Under the pieces are notes generated by a model. That model was not told the origin of the DNA, searched no databases, and worked only from the letters and a program-made list of their open reading frames with translations. Source: Streptomyces sp. WZ-12 (lineage in GTDB: Bacteria; Actinomycetota; Actinomycetes; Streptomycetales; Streptomycetaceae). Taken from it: a DNA stretch of 64,000 nt. The DNA is taken from positions 1,550,001 to 1,614,000 of the forward strand of contig NZ_CP118574.1 in assembly GCF_028898845.1 (NCBI RefSeq), read 5' to 3'. This document shows, piece by piece, positions 23,872 to 32,557 of the stretch (the first letter of the stretch is position 1; every line of letters begins with the position of its first letter). The position numbers and the translations under genes are program-made.

Positions 23872-24801
23872 ATGGACATACGGAAGGCCGCGGCGGGTGA
23901 CGGGGCACCACATTCCGGCCGCGGTCGGGTAGTTCGCACGCAATTGCCGTCCAGCCCTTGGCTCTTCCTGGCTCCCGGGTTGCTGGTCGTGGGCGGATTC
24001 AGCCTCTATCCGTTCGTCAGCACGGTGGTCAACTCCTTCACCGACGCCCGGACGTTGACGGCCGGACGGTTCACCGGGGGCGCCAATTACCGGGAGATGG
24101 TCCAGGACCCGATGTTCTGGACGGGATTGCGCAACAGCGTGCTCTACGTCCTGGGCGTGGTGCCGCCGTTGGTGGTGCTGCCGCTGCTGCTGGCCCTGCT
24201 CGTACGGCGGAGCATCCCGGGAATCACCTTCTTCCGGGCCGCGTTCTACCTTCCGGTGGTCGCGTCGGTCGTGGTGGTCGGGCTGATCTGGGTGTGGCTG
24301 CTGGACGATCGGGGGCTGATCAACGCCCTTTTGGATGCCCTGGGGTTCGGGCGGGCCGGCTTCCTCAGCGATCCCTGGCTGTTGCTGCTCAGCGCGATGG
24401 CGGTGACGGTCTGGAAGGGCCTCGGCTACTACATGATCATTTATCTGGCGGCGCTGACGCAGGTGCCGCGGGAGCTCCACGAGGCGTGCGCGGTCGACGG
24501 GGCCGGGCCGGTGCGGCGCTTCCTGACCGTCACGGTGCCGGCGGTGCGCTCGACGATGGTGCTGGTGGCCGCGCTGTCCGCGGTCAGTGCGTTCAAGGTG
24601 TTCTCCGAGGTCTATCTGCTGGCCGGGGCGACCGGCGGCCCGGGCGGGGAGGACACCACGCTGGTGATGCTGGTCCAACAGACCGGCACCGGGCTCAGCG
24701 GCCGCATCGGCTATGCCTCGGCCCTGTCGGTGGTGGTCTTCGTGCTCACGCTGGGGCTGATGTTGTTGGTGTTGCGCGCCAATCGCCGGGAGGACCGATG
24801 A
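23872..24801 (+). CDS. Sugar ABC transporter permease (MalF type)
   Basis: A 309-residue integral membrane permease with about six helices. The ATPase-contacting EAA loop is LHEACAVDGAGPVRRFLTVTVP. LFLAPGLLVVGGFSLYPFVS is the usual first helix. The start MDIRKAAAGDG at 23872 is chosen over the upstream ATG at 23836, which overlaps the binding-protein gene; GAGG precedes it. Its stop codon overlaps the start of the next permease (ATGA), so the two inner-membrane subunits are translationally coupled. Partner ATPase is presumably encoded elsewhere. Confidence 0.92.
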   Translation: MDIRKAAAGDGAPHSGRGRVVRTQLPSSPWLFLAPGLLVVGGFSLYPFVSTVVNSFTDARTLTAGRFTGGANYREMVQDPMFWTGLRNSVLYVLGVVPPLVVLPLLLALLVRRSIPGITFFRAAFYLPVVASVVVVGLIWVWLLDDRGLINALLDALGFGRAGFLSDPWLLLLSAMAVTVWKGLGYYMIIYLAALTQVPRELHEACAVDGAGPVRRFLTVTVPAVRSTMVLVAALSAVSAFKVFSEVYLLAGATGGPGGEDTTLVMLVQQTGTGLSGRIGYASALSVVVFVLTLGLMLLVLRANRREDR

Positions 24802-25652
24802 CCGCCGGGATCGACCGGAACCGGCGGCGCGGCCGCGGCTGGTCGCTGGCGGTCCGCTATCTGCTGCTGCTCGCCGTGCTGGCCCTGACGGTCGGGCCGT
24901 TCCTGTGGCAGTTGTCGACGTCGCTCAAGGGCCCGGGCGAGGACATCTACCGCTATCCGCCGAGCCTGGTTCCGCACCACCCCACGCTCGCCAACTACGC
25001 CGCGGTGGCGCGGACCATCCCGGTCTGGGACTTCGCGCTGAACTCGCTCAAGGTCGCCGCAGCCAATGTGTTGACCAACTGTGTGGGCGCGGCGCTGGCG
25101 GGCTACGCGCTGGCCCGGTTGCGGTTCCGGGGCCGACGGGTGGCCGCGGTGGTGTTCATCGCGGCGATGCTGGTGCCGGTCGAAAGCATCATGGTCGCCC
25201 AGTTCTTGACGATGCGTCAGTTGCAGTTGAACAACACCCTGCTCGCAGTGGTGCTGCCCGGCTGCATCGGCGCGATGAACGTGCTGCTGATGCGGAACGC
25301 CTTCGCCGCCCTGCCGTACGAGGTTGAGGAGGCGGCGTTCGTGGACGGCGCCCATGCCTGGCAGCGCTTCGTGCGGATCGCGCTGCCCTCGGTCCGGGGC
25401 ACCCTCGCGGTGGTCGCGGTCTTCGCGTTCATCGGCGCCTGGGACGACTTCCTGTGGCCGTTGATCGTGCTCAGCGACCAGTCGAAGTTCACCCTGACCG
25501 TGGGGCTGAACTATCTGCACGGCACCTTCGCGGACAACCAGCGGCTGGTGGCGGCCGGTTCGGTGATCGCCGTCCTCCCGTTGATCGTGCTGTTCGCCTG
25601 CCTCCAGCGTTACTTCTTCCGCGGCGTCGGCGAGGGCGCCGTCAAGGGCTGA
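24798..25652 (+). CDS. Sugar ABC transporter permease (MalG type)
   Basis: A 284-residue permease with six helices. The EAA loop is EVEEAAFVDGAHAWQRFVRI followed by ALPSVRG. The N-terminal YLLLLAVLALTVGPFLWQLS and STSLKGPGEDIYRYPPSLVP fit the MalG class. It starts with ATG at 24798, overlapping the stop of the first permease. The glycoside hydrolase gene follows after 32 bases. The membrane part of the transporter is thus complete. Confidence 0.92.
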   Translation: MTAGIDRNRRRGRGWSLAVRYLLLLAVLALTVGPFLWQLSTSLKGPGEDIYRYPPSLVPHHPTLANYAAVARTIPVWDFALNSLKVAAANVLTNCVGAALAGYALARLRFRGRRVAAVVFIAAMLVPVESIMVAQFLTMRQLQLNNTLLAVVLPGCIGAMNVLLMRNAFAALPYEVEEAAFVDGAHAWQRFVRIALPSVRGTLAVVAVFAFIGAWDDFLWPLIVLSDQSKFTLTVGLNYLHGTFADNQRLVAAGSVIAVLPLIVLFACLQRYFFRGVGEGAVKG

Positions 25653-25684
25653 CGCCACACCCACCCGGAGGGACTGGACCACTC

Positions 25685-26962
25685 ATGCCCGTACCCCACG
25701 AGCCCGGCCGAATCCGATTCGGCGTCAACTACACGCCCAGTCAAGGGTGGTTCCACCACTGGCTGGACTTCGATCTGGACGCGGTGCGCGCCGATCTGGA
25801 CGCCCTCGCCGCCCTCGGCCTGGACCACGTCCGGGTCTTCCCGCTGTGGCCGCTGTTCCAGCCCAACCGCACCCTGATCCGGCCGCGCGCCGTGGAGGAC
25901 CTGGTGCGGTTGGCGGACGCGGCGGCCGAGCGGGGGCTGGACGTCGCGGTGGACGGCCTCCAGGGCCATCTCTCCAGCTTCGACTTCCTGCCGGCCTGGA
26001 CGCGGACCTGGCACCGCCGCAACCTCTTCACCGACCCGGAGGTGCTCTCGGGCCAGGAGGAGTACCTGCGGACGCTGGCCGCCGCGCTCGCCGACCGGCC
26101 GGGCTTCCTCGGGATGACCCTCGGGAACGAGATCAACCAGTTCTCGGACGGCCCGCATCCGGACCCGGACCGCATCACCCGCGCGCAGGCGACGGCCTGG
26201 TTGGAGCGGATGCTGGCCGCCTGCGAGCGCGGCGCGCCGGGCCGCCCACACCTGCACGCCGCGTACGACGCCGCCTGGTACCGCGACGGCCATCCCTTCA
26301 CCCCCGCGCACGCCGCCCGGCTCGGCGCAATGACCGCGGTGCACTCCTGGGTGTTCAACGGGACCGCACAGCGCCACGGCCCGACCGGGGTGGCGACCGA
26401 GCAGCACGCGGCCTATCTCATCGAGCTCTCCAAGGCATGGGCGCGGGACCCACGCCGCCCGGTCTGGCTCCAGGAGGTGGGCGCCCCGGCTCCGCACATC
26501 CCCACGGCGGACGCGCCTCACTTCACCACCGCGACGGTCGCCAACGCCCTTGACTGCCAGGACCTTTGGGGCATCACGTGGTGGTGCTCCTACGACGTCC
26601 CGCGGTCCCTGGCCGACTTCCCGGAGCTGGAGTACGGGCTCGGCCTGCTCACCGAGGACCGCGCGGTCAAGCCGGTGGGGCGGGCTCTCGCGGAGTCGGC
26701 GGCGCACTGGCGGGGCCGCGCGCACCGGCCGCCGGCGCGCACCACCGCACTGGTCGTCGACGCCGGGGACCCCGAGGCGGCGCCGCACCGGTCGGTGTGT
26801 GCGCCCGGCGGGCCGGTCTTCGAAGCCTGGGCCGAGCTGGCCGGACAGGGCGCCCGCCCCGCCGTGGTTCTGGCCGAACTGGCCACGGATATCGACTATT
26901 TGACGTCACGTGGGATCACCGAGGTGTGCACCCCCGAGGAGGTGGGGCACCCCTCGCGCTAG
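25685..26962 (+). CDS. Glycoside hydrolase of the GH5/cellulase superfamily (probable beta-mannanase-like)
   Basis: A 425-residue (beta/alpha)8 glycosidase without signal peptide, so it acts in the cytoplasm on imported oligosaccharides. GVNYTPSQGWFHHWLDFDLD opens the barrel, LGLDHVRVFPLW is the Arg strand, FLGMTLGNEINQFS carries the acid/base Glu after Asn, and RPVWLQEVGAPAPH carries the nucleophile Glu. The arrangement Asn-Glu ... Glu is that of clan GH-A. The substrate is inferred from the adjacent alpha-mannosidase and transporter. The ATG at 25685 follows GGAGGGACTGG. It may trim beta-linked manno- or gluco-oligosaccharides. Confidence 0.8.
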   Translation: MPVPHEPGRIRFGVNYTPSQGWFHHWLDFDLDAVRADLDALAALGLDHVRVFPLWPLFQPNRTLIRPRAVEDLVRLADAAAERGLDVAVDGLQGHLSSFDFLPAWTRTWHRRNLFTDPEVLSGQEEYLRTLAAALADRPGFLGMTLGNEINQFSDGPHPDPDRITRAQATAWLERMLAACERGAPGRPHLHAAYDAAWYRDGHPFTPAHAARLGAMTAVHSWVFNGTAQRHGPTGVATEQHAAYLIELSKAWARDPRRPVWLQEVGAPAPHIPTADAPHFTTATVANALDCQDLWGITWWCSYDVPRSLADFPELEYGLGLLTEDRAVKPVGRALAESAAHWRGRAHRPPARTTALVVDAGDPEAAPHRSVCAPGGPVFEAWAELAGQGARPAVVLAELATDIDYLTSRGITEVCTPEEVGHPSR

Positions 26963-27009
26963 GGCCTGCCCGCACCACCGCCCCACCCCGACCTCTGGAG
27001 TCGTAAGCC

Positions 27010-30000
27010 ATGCATGACGATCGCGCACTGGTCGAAGCCCGCCTCAAGCGGGTGCTCAACGAACGCATCCGGCCCGCCGTGTACCCGGAGTCGGTGCCGC
27101 TGGAGGTGGCGGCCTGGGTGGCGCCGGAGAGTGGGGGCTCCCCTGGTCGAGCGGCGTCGAGACCCCGGGGAGCGGCTTCCGTGGCCGAGGGGTTGGGGGC
27201 CGCGCACACCCCCGTGGCGGTGGGGGATGCCTGGGGCGCGCCGTGGGCGACGACGTGGTTCCGGGTGCGGGGCACGGTGCCCCAGGCGTGGGCGGGGCGG
27301 ACCGTGGAGGCGGTGCTGGACCTGGGGTTCGACGAGCGCATGCCGGGCTTCCAGTGCGAGGCGCTGGTGTACCTGCCGGACGGGACGCCGGTGAAGGGGC
27401 TCAATCCGCGCAACCAGTGGGTGCGGGTGGGCGAGCCGGTGCTCGGCGGTGAGCGCGTCGAATGGCATCTGGAGGCCGCGTCCAACCCCGTCATCCTCGA
27501 CGTCCCCCCGTTCCAACCGACGGCGTTGGGCGATCCGGAGACCGCCGGGACCGCGCCGCTGTACCGGCTGGCGCGCATGGACCTGGCGGTGTTCGACGCC
27601 GAGGTGTGGGAACTCGCCCTGGACCTTGAGGTGTTGGGTGAGTTGATGGCGGAGCTGCCGGTGGACGCGCCGCGGCGCTGGGAGGTGCTGCGGGCGGTGA
27701 GCCGGGCGCTGGACGCGGTGGACCTCCAGGACGTGGGGGCGACGGCCCCGGCGGCGCGCAGGCATCTGCGGGAGGTGTTGGCGGCGCCGGCGCAGACGTC
27801 CGCGCACCGGATCAGCGCGGTGGGGCATGCGCACATCGACTCGGCGTGGCTGTGGCCGTTGCGCGAGACGGTCCGGAAGGTGGCCCGGACGACGGCGAAC
27901 ATGACGGCGCTGCTGGCGGACGAGCCGGAGTTCATCTACACCATGTCGCAGGCACAGCAGTACGCCTGGATCAAGGAGCACCGGCCGGAGGTCTACGCCA
28001 AGGTCAAGCGGGCGGTGGCGGAGGGCCGGTTCGTTCCGGCGGGCGGGATGTGGGTGGAGTCGGACACCAACATGCCTGGCTCCGAGGCGATGGCCCGTCA
28101 ATTCGTTTACGGGAAGCGGTTCTTCCTGGAGGAGTTCGGGGTCGAGAACGACGAGGCGTGGCTGCCGGACACCTTCGGTTTCGCGGCGGGGCTGCCGCAG
28201 ATCATCAAGGCGGCCGGGGCGAAGTGGCTGCTGACGCAGAAGATCTCCTGGAGCCAGGTGAACTCCTTCCCGCACCACACGTTCCGTTGGGAGGGCATCG
28301 ACGGCACCCGGATCTTCACCCACTTCCCGCCGGTGGACACCTACAACTGCCAGCTTTCGGGCGCCGAACTCGCCCATGCGGCACGGAACTTCAAGGAAAA
28401 GGGCACCGCCCGTCACTCGCTGGCGCCGACGGGTTGGGGCGACGGCGGCGGGGGCACCACCCGCGAGATGGTCGCCAAGGCCCGCCGGCTGCGGAGCCTG
28501 GAGGGCTCGCCGGTGGTGCGGTGGGAGAAGCCGGCCGACTTCTTCGCGCGGGCGGAGGCCGAGCACCCCGACGCCCCGGTGTGGGTGGGCGAGCTCTATC
28601 TCGAACTGCACCGCGGGACGCTCACCAGTCAGGCCCGCACCAAGCGCGGCAACCGCCGTAGCGAACACCTGTTGCGGGAGGCCGAACTGTGGTCGGCGAC
28701 CGCCGCCGTCACCACCGGACTCCCCTACCCCCACGAGGAGTTGGACCGGCTCTGGAAGACGGTGCTGCTGCACCAGTTCCACGACATCCTGCCCGGCTCG
28801 TCCATCGCCTGGGTGCACCGCGAGGCCGAACGGACCTACGCCGCCGTCGCCGCCGAGTTGGAGGGGCTGATCGGCACGGCGCTGGCGGCCCTCGCCGGCG
28901 GCGGCGACCGTCGGCTGGTGGCCAACTCCGCGCCGCACGCCCGCGGCGGGGTGCCGGCGGGCGGGGTGGCCCCCGCGGTCGTCGAGGGCGCCCCGGTGAC
29001 CGCCGGACCGCGCCCGGGCGGCGGGTTCGTCCTCCGGCACGACCTGCTGCGGATCGAGATCGACGGTCGCGGCCTGGTGGTCTCCGCGTACGACGAGGCC
29101 GCGGGCCGGGAGGCCATCGCACCGGGCGCGGCCGCGAACCTGCTCCAACTCCACCCGGATTTCCCCAACATGTGGGATGCCTGGGACGTGGACGCGTTCT
29201 ACCGCGAGGTGGTCACCGATCTGACCGACGCGGACGAAGTCGCGCTCGCCGAGGCGTCCCCGGACGCCGCGACGGTCCGCGTCGTCCGGCGCTTCGGCTC
29301 GTCGCGGGTGGTGCAGACGCTGACGTTGGCGCGCGGGCAGCGGCGGCTGGACATCGACACCGAGGTGGACTGGCACGAGACCGAGAAGTTCCTCAAGGCC
29401 GCCTTCCCACTGGACCTGCACGCCGAGCGGTACGCGGCGGAGACCCAGTTCGGGCACGTGTACCGGCCGACGCACACCAACACCAGTTGGGAGGCGGCCA
29501 AGTTCGAGGCGTGCGCGCACCGGTTCGTGCACGCGGCGGAACCGGACTGGGGCGTGGCGCTGGTCAACGACGCCACGTACGGGCACGACGTGACCCGCAC
29601 CGTGCGGGACGGCGGCGAGCGGGGCACCACCACGACCGTCCGGCTGTCCCTGCTGCGCGCCCCGCGCTTCCCGGACCCGGAGACGGACCAGGGCAGCCAC
29701 CGTTTCCGTTACGCGCTGGTGCCGGGCGCGACCCTGGGCGACGCGGTCCGCGAGGGACACCGGATCAATCTGCCGGAGCGGGCGGTGATCGGGTCCGGTG
29801 CGGTGCCGCCGCTGGTGACGGTGGACGACGACGCGGTGGTGGTCACCGCGGTCAAGCTGGCCGACGACCGCAGCGGCGATGTGGTGGTGCGCCTTCACGA
29901 GTCCCGCGGCGGTCGGGCCCGAGCGGCTCTGACCACCGGTTTTGTGCTGGCCGGGGCGGTCACCACCGACCTCCTGGAACGCCCAACGGAGGACGGCCCG

Positions 30001-30102
30001 GCCCTGGAGCGGGAGGGCGACACGGTCCGGATGGCGCTGCGGCCGTGCCAGCTCGTCACGCTGCGGCTGCGCCGCGCGGCGGACGGCCACCCGGCCGGCT
30101 GA
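27010..30102 (+). CDS. Alpha-mannosidase, GH38
   Basis: A 1030-residue GH38 alpha-mannosidase without signal peptide. The metal-binding motif is GHAHIDSAWLWP (His275, Asp277), the nucleophile is Asp387 in AWLPDTFGFAAG, and LLHQFHDILPGSS carries further zinc ligands. The long C-terminal beta-sandwich domains are present. It removes terminal alpha-mannose in the cytoplasm, matching the transporter operon upstream. Residues about 41-57 (SGGSPGRAASRPRGAAS) interrupt the N-terminal domain and correspond to an imperfect hairpin in the DNA at 27137-27173, an apparent in-frame insertion. The ATG at 27010 is 47 bases after the GH5-like gene. Confidence 0.92.
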   Translation: MHDDRALVEARLKRVLNERIRPAVYPESVPLEVAAWVAPESGGSPGRAASRPRGAASVAEGLGAAHTPVAVGDAWGAPWATTWFRVRGTVPQAWAGRTVEAVLDLGFDERMPGFQCEALVYLPDGTPVKGLNPRNQWVRVGEPVLGGERVEWHLEAASNPVILDVPPFQPTALGDPETAGTAPLYRLARMDLAVFDAEVWELALDLEVLGELMAELPVDAPRRWEVLRAVSRALDAVDLQDVGATAPAARRHLREVLAAPAQTSAHRISAVGHAHIDSAWLWPLRETVRKVARTTANMTALLADEPEFIYTMSQAQQYAWIKEHRPEVYAKVKRAVAEGRFVPAGGMWVESDTNMPGSEAMARQFVYGKRFFLEEFGVENDEAWLPDTFGFAAGLPQIIKAAGAKWLLTQKISWSQVNSFPHHTFRWEGIDGTRIFTHFPPVDTYNCQLSGAELAHAARNFKEKGTARHSLAPTGWGDGGGGTTREMVAKARRLRSLEGSPVVRWEKPADFFARAEAEHPDAPVWVGELYLELHRGTLTSQARTKRGNRRSEHLLREAELWSATAAVTTGLPYPHEELDRLWKTVLLHQFHDILPGSSIAWVHREAERTYAAVAAELEGLIGTALAALAGGGDRRLVANSAPHARGGVPAGGVAPAVVEGAPVTAGPRPGGGFVLRHDLLRIEIDGRGLVVSAYDEAAGREAIAPGAAANLLQLHPDFPNMWDAWDVDAFYREVVTDLTDADEVALAEASPDAATVRVVRRFGSSRVVQTLTLARGQRRLDIDTEVDWHETEKFLKAAFPLDLHAERYAAETQFGHVYRPTHTNTSWEAAKFEACAHRFVHAAEPDWGVALVNDATYGHDVTRTVRDGGERGTTTTVRLSLLRAPRFPDPETDQGSHRFRYALVPGATLGDAVREGHRINLPERAVIGSGAVPPLVTVDDDAVVVTAVKLADDRSGDVVVRLHESRGGRARAALTTGFVLAGAVTTDLLERPTEDGPALEREGDTVRMALRPCQLVTLRLRRAADGHPAG
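27131..27180 (+). repeat. In-frame hairpin element inside the alpha-mannosidase gene
   Basis: GCTCCCC at 27137-27143 pairs with GGGGAGC at 27167-27173, with further partial pairing inside (GGTC...GACC-like). It encodes the odd Gly/Ser/Arg-rich segment at residues 41-57, absent from the family core. Confidence 0.45.
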
Positions 30103-30118
30103 CCGGGCGCGGGGTTCT

Positions 30119-30412
30119 TCAGCCGGGGTCGGCGGAGGGGGTGCGGGCGTCGCGGCAGGTGTCCCGGCGGGCGCCGTGCCGCCGGTCCCGGCCGGTGGCA
30201 CGCCCTCGGCCGCCGCGCCGCGGACCGGGGCCGGGCGCCGCCTTCCGGCCCGGGTCCCGCCCGGGGTCCAGCCCGAGCATGTCCATCAGCAACGACAGAT
30301 CCGCCGCGTCCCGCGCGCGGCCGGCCAGCGCCTTCCTGGCGAGCCGTCGCTCCTCATCGCCCGGTACCGCGCGGGGGGCGGTGTCATCGGCACCGCGGTG
30401 TTCATCGCTCAC
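30119..30412 (-). CDS. Small conserved hypothetical protein
   Basis: A 97-residue soluble protein. The N-terminal half is conserved-looking and helical (GDEERRLARKALAGRARDAA and DLSLLMDMLGLDP), as seen in many Streptomyces hypotheticals, while the C-terminal half is a Gly/Arg/Pro-rich disordered tail. It starts with GTG at 30412. No function is recognised. It is convergent with the alpha-mannosidase and divergent from the lipoprotein esterase. Confidence 0.55.
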   Translation of the reverse strand: MSDEHRGADDTAPRAVPGDEERRLARKALAGRARDAADLSLLMDMLGLDPGRDPGRKAAPGPGPRRGGRGRATGRDRRHGARRDTCRDARTPSADPG

Positions 30413-30503
30413 CGCTGCATTCTCGGCCGGACCGGGGCGCGCTGCCCGTCGAGCGGGCCGTTGGGCGCACCACGGAACCAGCGGCGCCCTAATTACCTCT
30501 TTA

Positions 30504-30549
30504 TGGTTACTTGCACTTGATCGTCATGGTCACTCGCACGTGATCACCA
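30504..30549 (+). repeat. Two 23-bp tandem direct repeats upstream of the esterase gene
   Basis: TGGTTACTTGCACTTGATCG... (30504-30526) and TGGTCACTCGCACGTGATCA... (30527-30549) are in exact 23-bp register and agree at 18 of 23 positions. They end 15 bases before the start codon at 30565, so a bound protein would overlap the transcription or translation start. Candidate operator. Confidence 0.5.
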
Positions 30550-30564
30550 GTAGCGGAGCCACCG

Positions 30565-31590
30565 TTGAAACACCCCTATGCCCGCGCGCTCACGGCCGTC
30601 CTCGTCGCGTCCTGCGCCCTCCTCGCCGGCTGTTCGGAGAACGGCAACCCGGTCGACTTCAACGCGGGCGCCCCGGGCAGCGCGGCCGCCCCGGACAAGC
30701 CCGTCGACCGGGACACCCGCATGCCCACCGGGCCCAAGAGCGAGTTCCGGATCACCCGCACCCTCGATGACGACACGCACATAGCCAGGACCACACTCAA
30801 GGGCGCGAAGTCCGGGGTCACCGGCAGCGTCTGGGTGTGGGCCCCCAAGGAATACCAGGACCCCAAATACGCCAAGAGCGGTTTTCCCGTGCTGATAGCC
30901 CTGCCGGGCGGCCTGGGCAGCCCGCAGGACAAGAGCGGCGTCACCAATTACTGGGTCGGTGGCGACATCAAGTTGCAGGAGAACCTCACCAAGTGGACCG
31001 AGGAGGGAAAGAGCCTGCCGTTCCTCGTGGTGATGCCGATGCTGAATCCGGACACCCGCTACCACGACGGCAGTGACATTCCCGGCCAGGCGAAGATGGG
31101 GACCTGGCTGACCGATGACGTCGTCAACCTGGTCAAGAACAATTTCCGCACCTTCAACTCCCGGGACGGTTGGGCCTTCATGGGCTCGTCCTCCGGTGGT
31201 TTCGCGAGCCTGAAGTCCGTGCTGAAGTACCCGGAGAAGTTCAAGGCGGCGATAGCCAGCGGCCCGGACATCGTCCCGGACTCCCCGATGTGGGCCGGCC
31301 ACCAGAAGGAGAAGGACGCCAACAACCCGGAGAAGCTGGCGGCGCAACTCCTCAAGAAGGGCGGGCCCGACGTCTATCTGGCATTCCAGGCCGGCACCAA
31401 GGAAGGCGCCTCGGTCATCAACCCCGTGAAGCGTTTCCGGGAGAAGTACGGAAAGGGCCCGATCCACACCGCGCTCCAGATGATTCCCGGCGGCCGGCAC
31501 AATGCCTGGGATTATCAAAAGGGCATGGACGCCAGTTCCATCAAATTCATCAGTGACCAGTTGAAGGCGCCGATTCCCAGCTCTTCCTGA
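30565..31590 (+). CDS. Secreted lipoprotein esterase (esterase D / antigen 85-like fold)
   Basis: A 341-residue alpha/beta hydrolase exported as a lipoprotein: the signal peptide ends in LLAGCSEN. GSVWVWAPKEY and FPVLIALPGGLGSP lead into the nucleophile elbow AFMGSSSGGFAS. The catalytic His is in IPGGRHNAWDYQKGM. The fold is that of the esterase D / mycolyltransferase-like family found in many actinomycete surface esterases. The start codon is TTG at 30565 behind GGAGCC, unusual but supported by the adjacent signal peptide. Substrate is unknown. Tandem 23-bp repeats lie immediately upstream. Confidence 0.8.
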   Translation: MKHPYARALTAVLVASCALLAGCSENGNPVDFNAGAPGSAAAPDKPVDRDTRMPTGPKSEFRITRTLDDDTHIARTTLKGAKSGVTGSVWVWAPKEYQDPKYAKSGFPVLIALPGGLGSPQDKSGVTNYWVGGDIKLQENLTKWTEEGKSLPFLVVMPMLNPDTRYHDGSDIPGQAKMGTWLTDDVVNLVKNNFRTFNSRDGWAFMGSSSGGFASLKSVLKYPEKFKAAIASGPDIVPDSPMWAGHQKEKDANNPEKLAAQLLKKGGPDVYLAFQAGTKEGASVINPVKRFREKYGKGPIHTALQMIPGGRHNAWDYQKGMDASSIKFISDQLKAPIPSSS

Positions 31591-31654
31591 TGCAGATCGC
31601 CCGTTCGGGGGCGATGCTGGTGTCGAGGGGGGTCCCTGCTGAGGAGGGCGTTCC

Positions 31655-31849
31655 ATGTCCGTTCTGGACAAGCTGAAGCAGATGCTCAAGGGCCACGAGG
31701 ACCAGGCCGGCAAGGGCATCGACAAGGCCGGCGACTACGCCGACGAGAAGACCCAGGGCAAGTACTCGGGCCAGATCGACACCGCCCAGGACAAGCTCAA
31801 GGAGCAGCTCGGCGGAACGGACCGGGACACGGACCAACCGCCGCAGTGA
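31655..31849 (+). CDS. Small Rv0909-family (MT0933-like) antitoxin-type protein
   Basis: A 64-residue very hydrophilic helical protein (KLKQMLKGHEDQAGKGIDKA, GDYADEKTQGKYSGQIDTAQ, DKLKEQL). The pattern fits the MT0933-like antitoxin family common in actinobacteria, whose members often occur without a toxin partner. No toxin gene is adjacent here: the neighbours are an esterase and an acetyltransferase. The ATG is preceded by GGAGGGCGTTCC. It might instead be a CsbD-like stress protein. Confidence 0.7.
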   Translation: MSVLDKLKQMLKGHEDQAGKGIDKAGDYADEKTQGKYSGQIDTAQDKLKEQLGGTDRDTDQPPQ

Positions 31850-31898
31850 CGCCTCGGTGATTCCCGGCTCGGCCGGGGACAGGGGCACGCTTCGGGAT

Positions 31899-31904
31899 TA
31901 GTCT
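31899..31904 (+). promoter_or_regulatory. Candidate -10 box of a leaderless promoter (TAGTCT)
   Basis: TAGTCT ends 6 bases before the ATG at 31911. There is no ribosome site in the gap. Confidence 0.55.
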
Positions 31905-31910
31905 GAACGG

Positions 31911-32486
31911 ATGATCACCACGTCCGCCCGGCTCGCCCCGGATGTCCTGATGCGCCCCGCCGAGCTCGCCGACGCCGTCGGGTTCTCCCGGGCCTACCAG
32001 CGCAGCCGCGAGCACCTCCGGCGGACCGAACCGGACCGCGGCGAGGCGTTCTACACCCCGACCGGCCAGGCGGAGCGGCTCCGCACCCAGCTCGCCGAGC
32101 AGGCGGCCGGGCGGCTGGCGCTCTGGGTCCTGGTCCGCACGTCGGACGACGGCTCAGGGGAACCGGACGTGGCGGGCGCGATCACCCTGTCGGGGATCAC
32201 CTACGGCCCGCTGCGCAGCGCCAACGTCGGCTACTGGATAGACGCAGGTCAGGTGCGCCGCGGGCTGGCCTCCGCGGCACTGCGCGCGGTCTGCGCGGCG
32301 GCCGACGAGGAGCTGGGCCTGCACCGGGTGGAGGCCGGCGCCCTGGTGGAGAACGTCGCCTCGCAGCGGGTGCTGACCGGCTGCGGCTTCACCCTCTACG
32401 GCACGGCGGAGAACTACCTGCACATCAACGGCGCCTGGCGGGACCACCGGCTGTTCCAGAAGATCCTCAACGACCGCCGCCCGTAG
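31911..32486 (+). CDS. GNAT acetyltransferase (RimJ/RimL type)
   Basis: A 191-residue acetyltransferase. AGAITLSGITYGPLRSANVG and YWIDAGQVRRGLASAALRAV contain motif A (acetyl-CoA binding, QVRRGLA matching Q-x-x-G-x-G/A). LHRVEAGALVENVASQRVLT and GCGFTLYGTAENYLHINGAW are typical of the RimJ/RimL ribosomal-protein N-terminal acetyltransferase branch. The substrate is not predictable. An xAnnnT box sits 6 bases upstream of the ATG, so the mRNA is probably leaderless. It is convergent with the cold-shock gene across a strong hairpin. Confidence 0.87.
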   Translation: MITTSARLAPDVLMRPAELADAVGFSRAYQRSREHLRRTEPDRGEAFYTPTGQAERLRTQLAEQAAGRLALWVLVRTSDDGSGEPDVAGAITLSGITYGPLRSANVGYWIDAGQVRRGLASAALRAVCAAADEELGLHRVEAGALVENVASQRVLTGCGFTLYGTAENYLHINGAWRDHRLFQKILNDRRP

Positions 32487-32502
32487 GCGTGTGGTCGTGC
32501 GG

Positions 32503-32536
32503 CGGCGCCCGCCCCCGTGCGCGGGGGCGGGCGCCG
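32503..32536. terminator. Bidirectional terminator between the GNAT and cold-shock genes
   Basis: Perfect 15-bp GC stem (CGGCGCCCGCCCCCG and complement) with loop TGCG, 16 bases after the acetyltransferase stop and 21 bases after the cold-shock stop on the other strand. Confidence 0.85.
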
Positions 32537-32557
32537 TCGGGTGCGGCGGGGCCGCGA

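Noticed and set aside
26959..30201. 1080-residue minus-strand open frame opposite the alpha-mannosidase
   Set aside because: It is antisense to a gene with complete catalytic motifs and has no motifs itself.
31655..31849. Toxin-antitoxin system
   Set aside because: Only an antitoxin-like protein is present; no toxin gene lies beside it.
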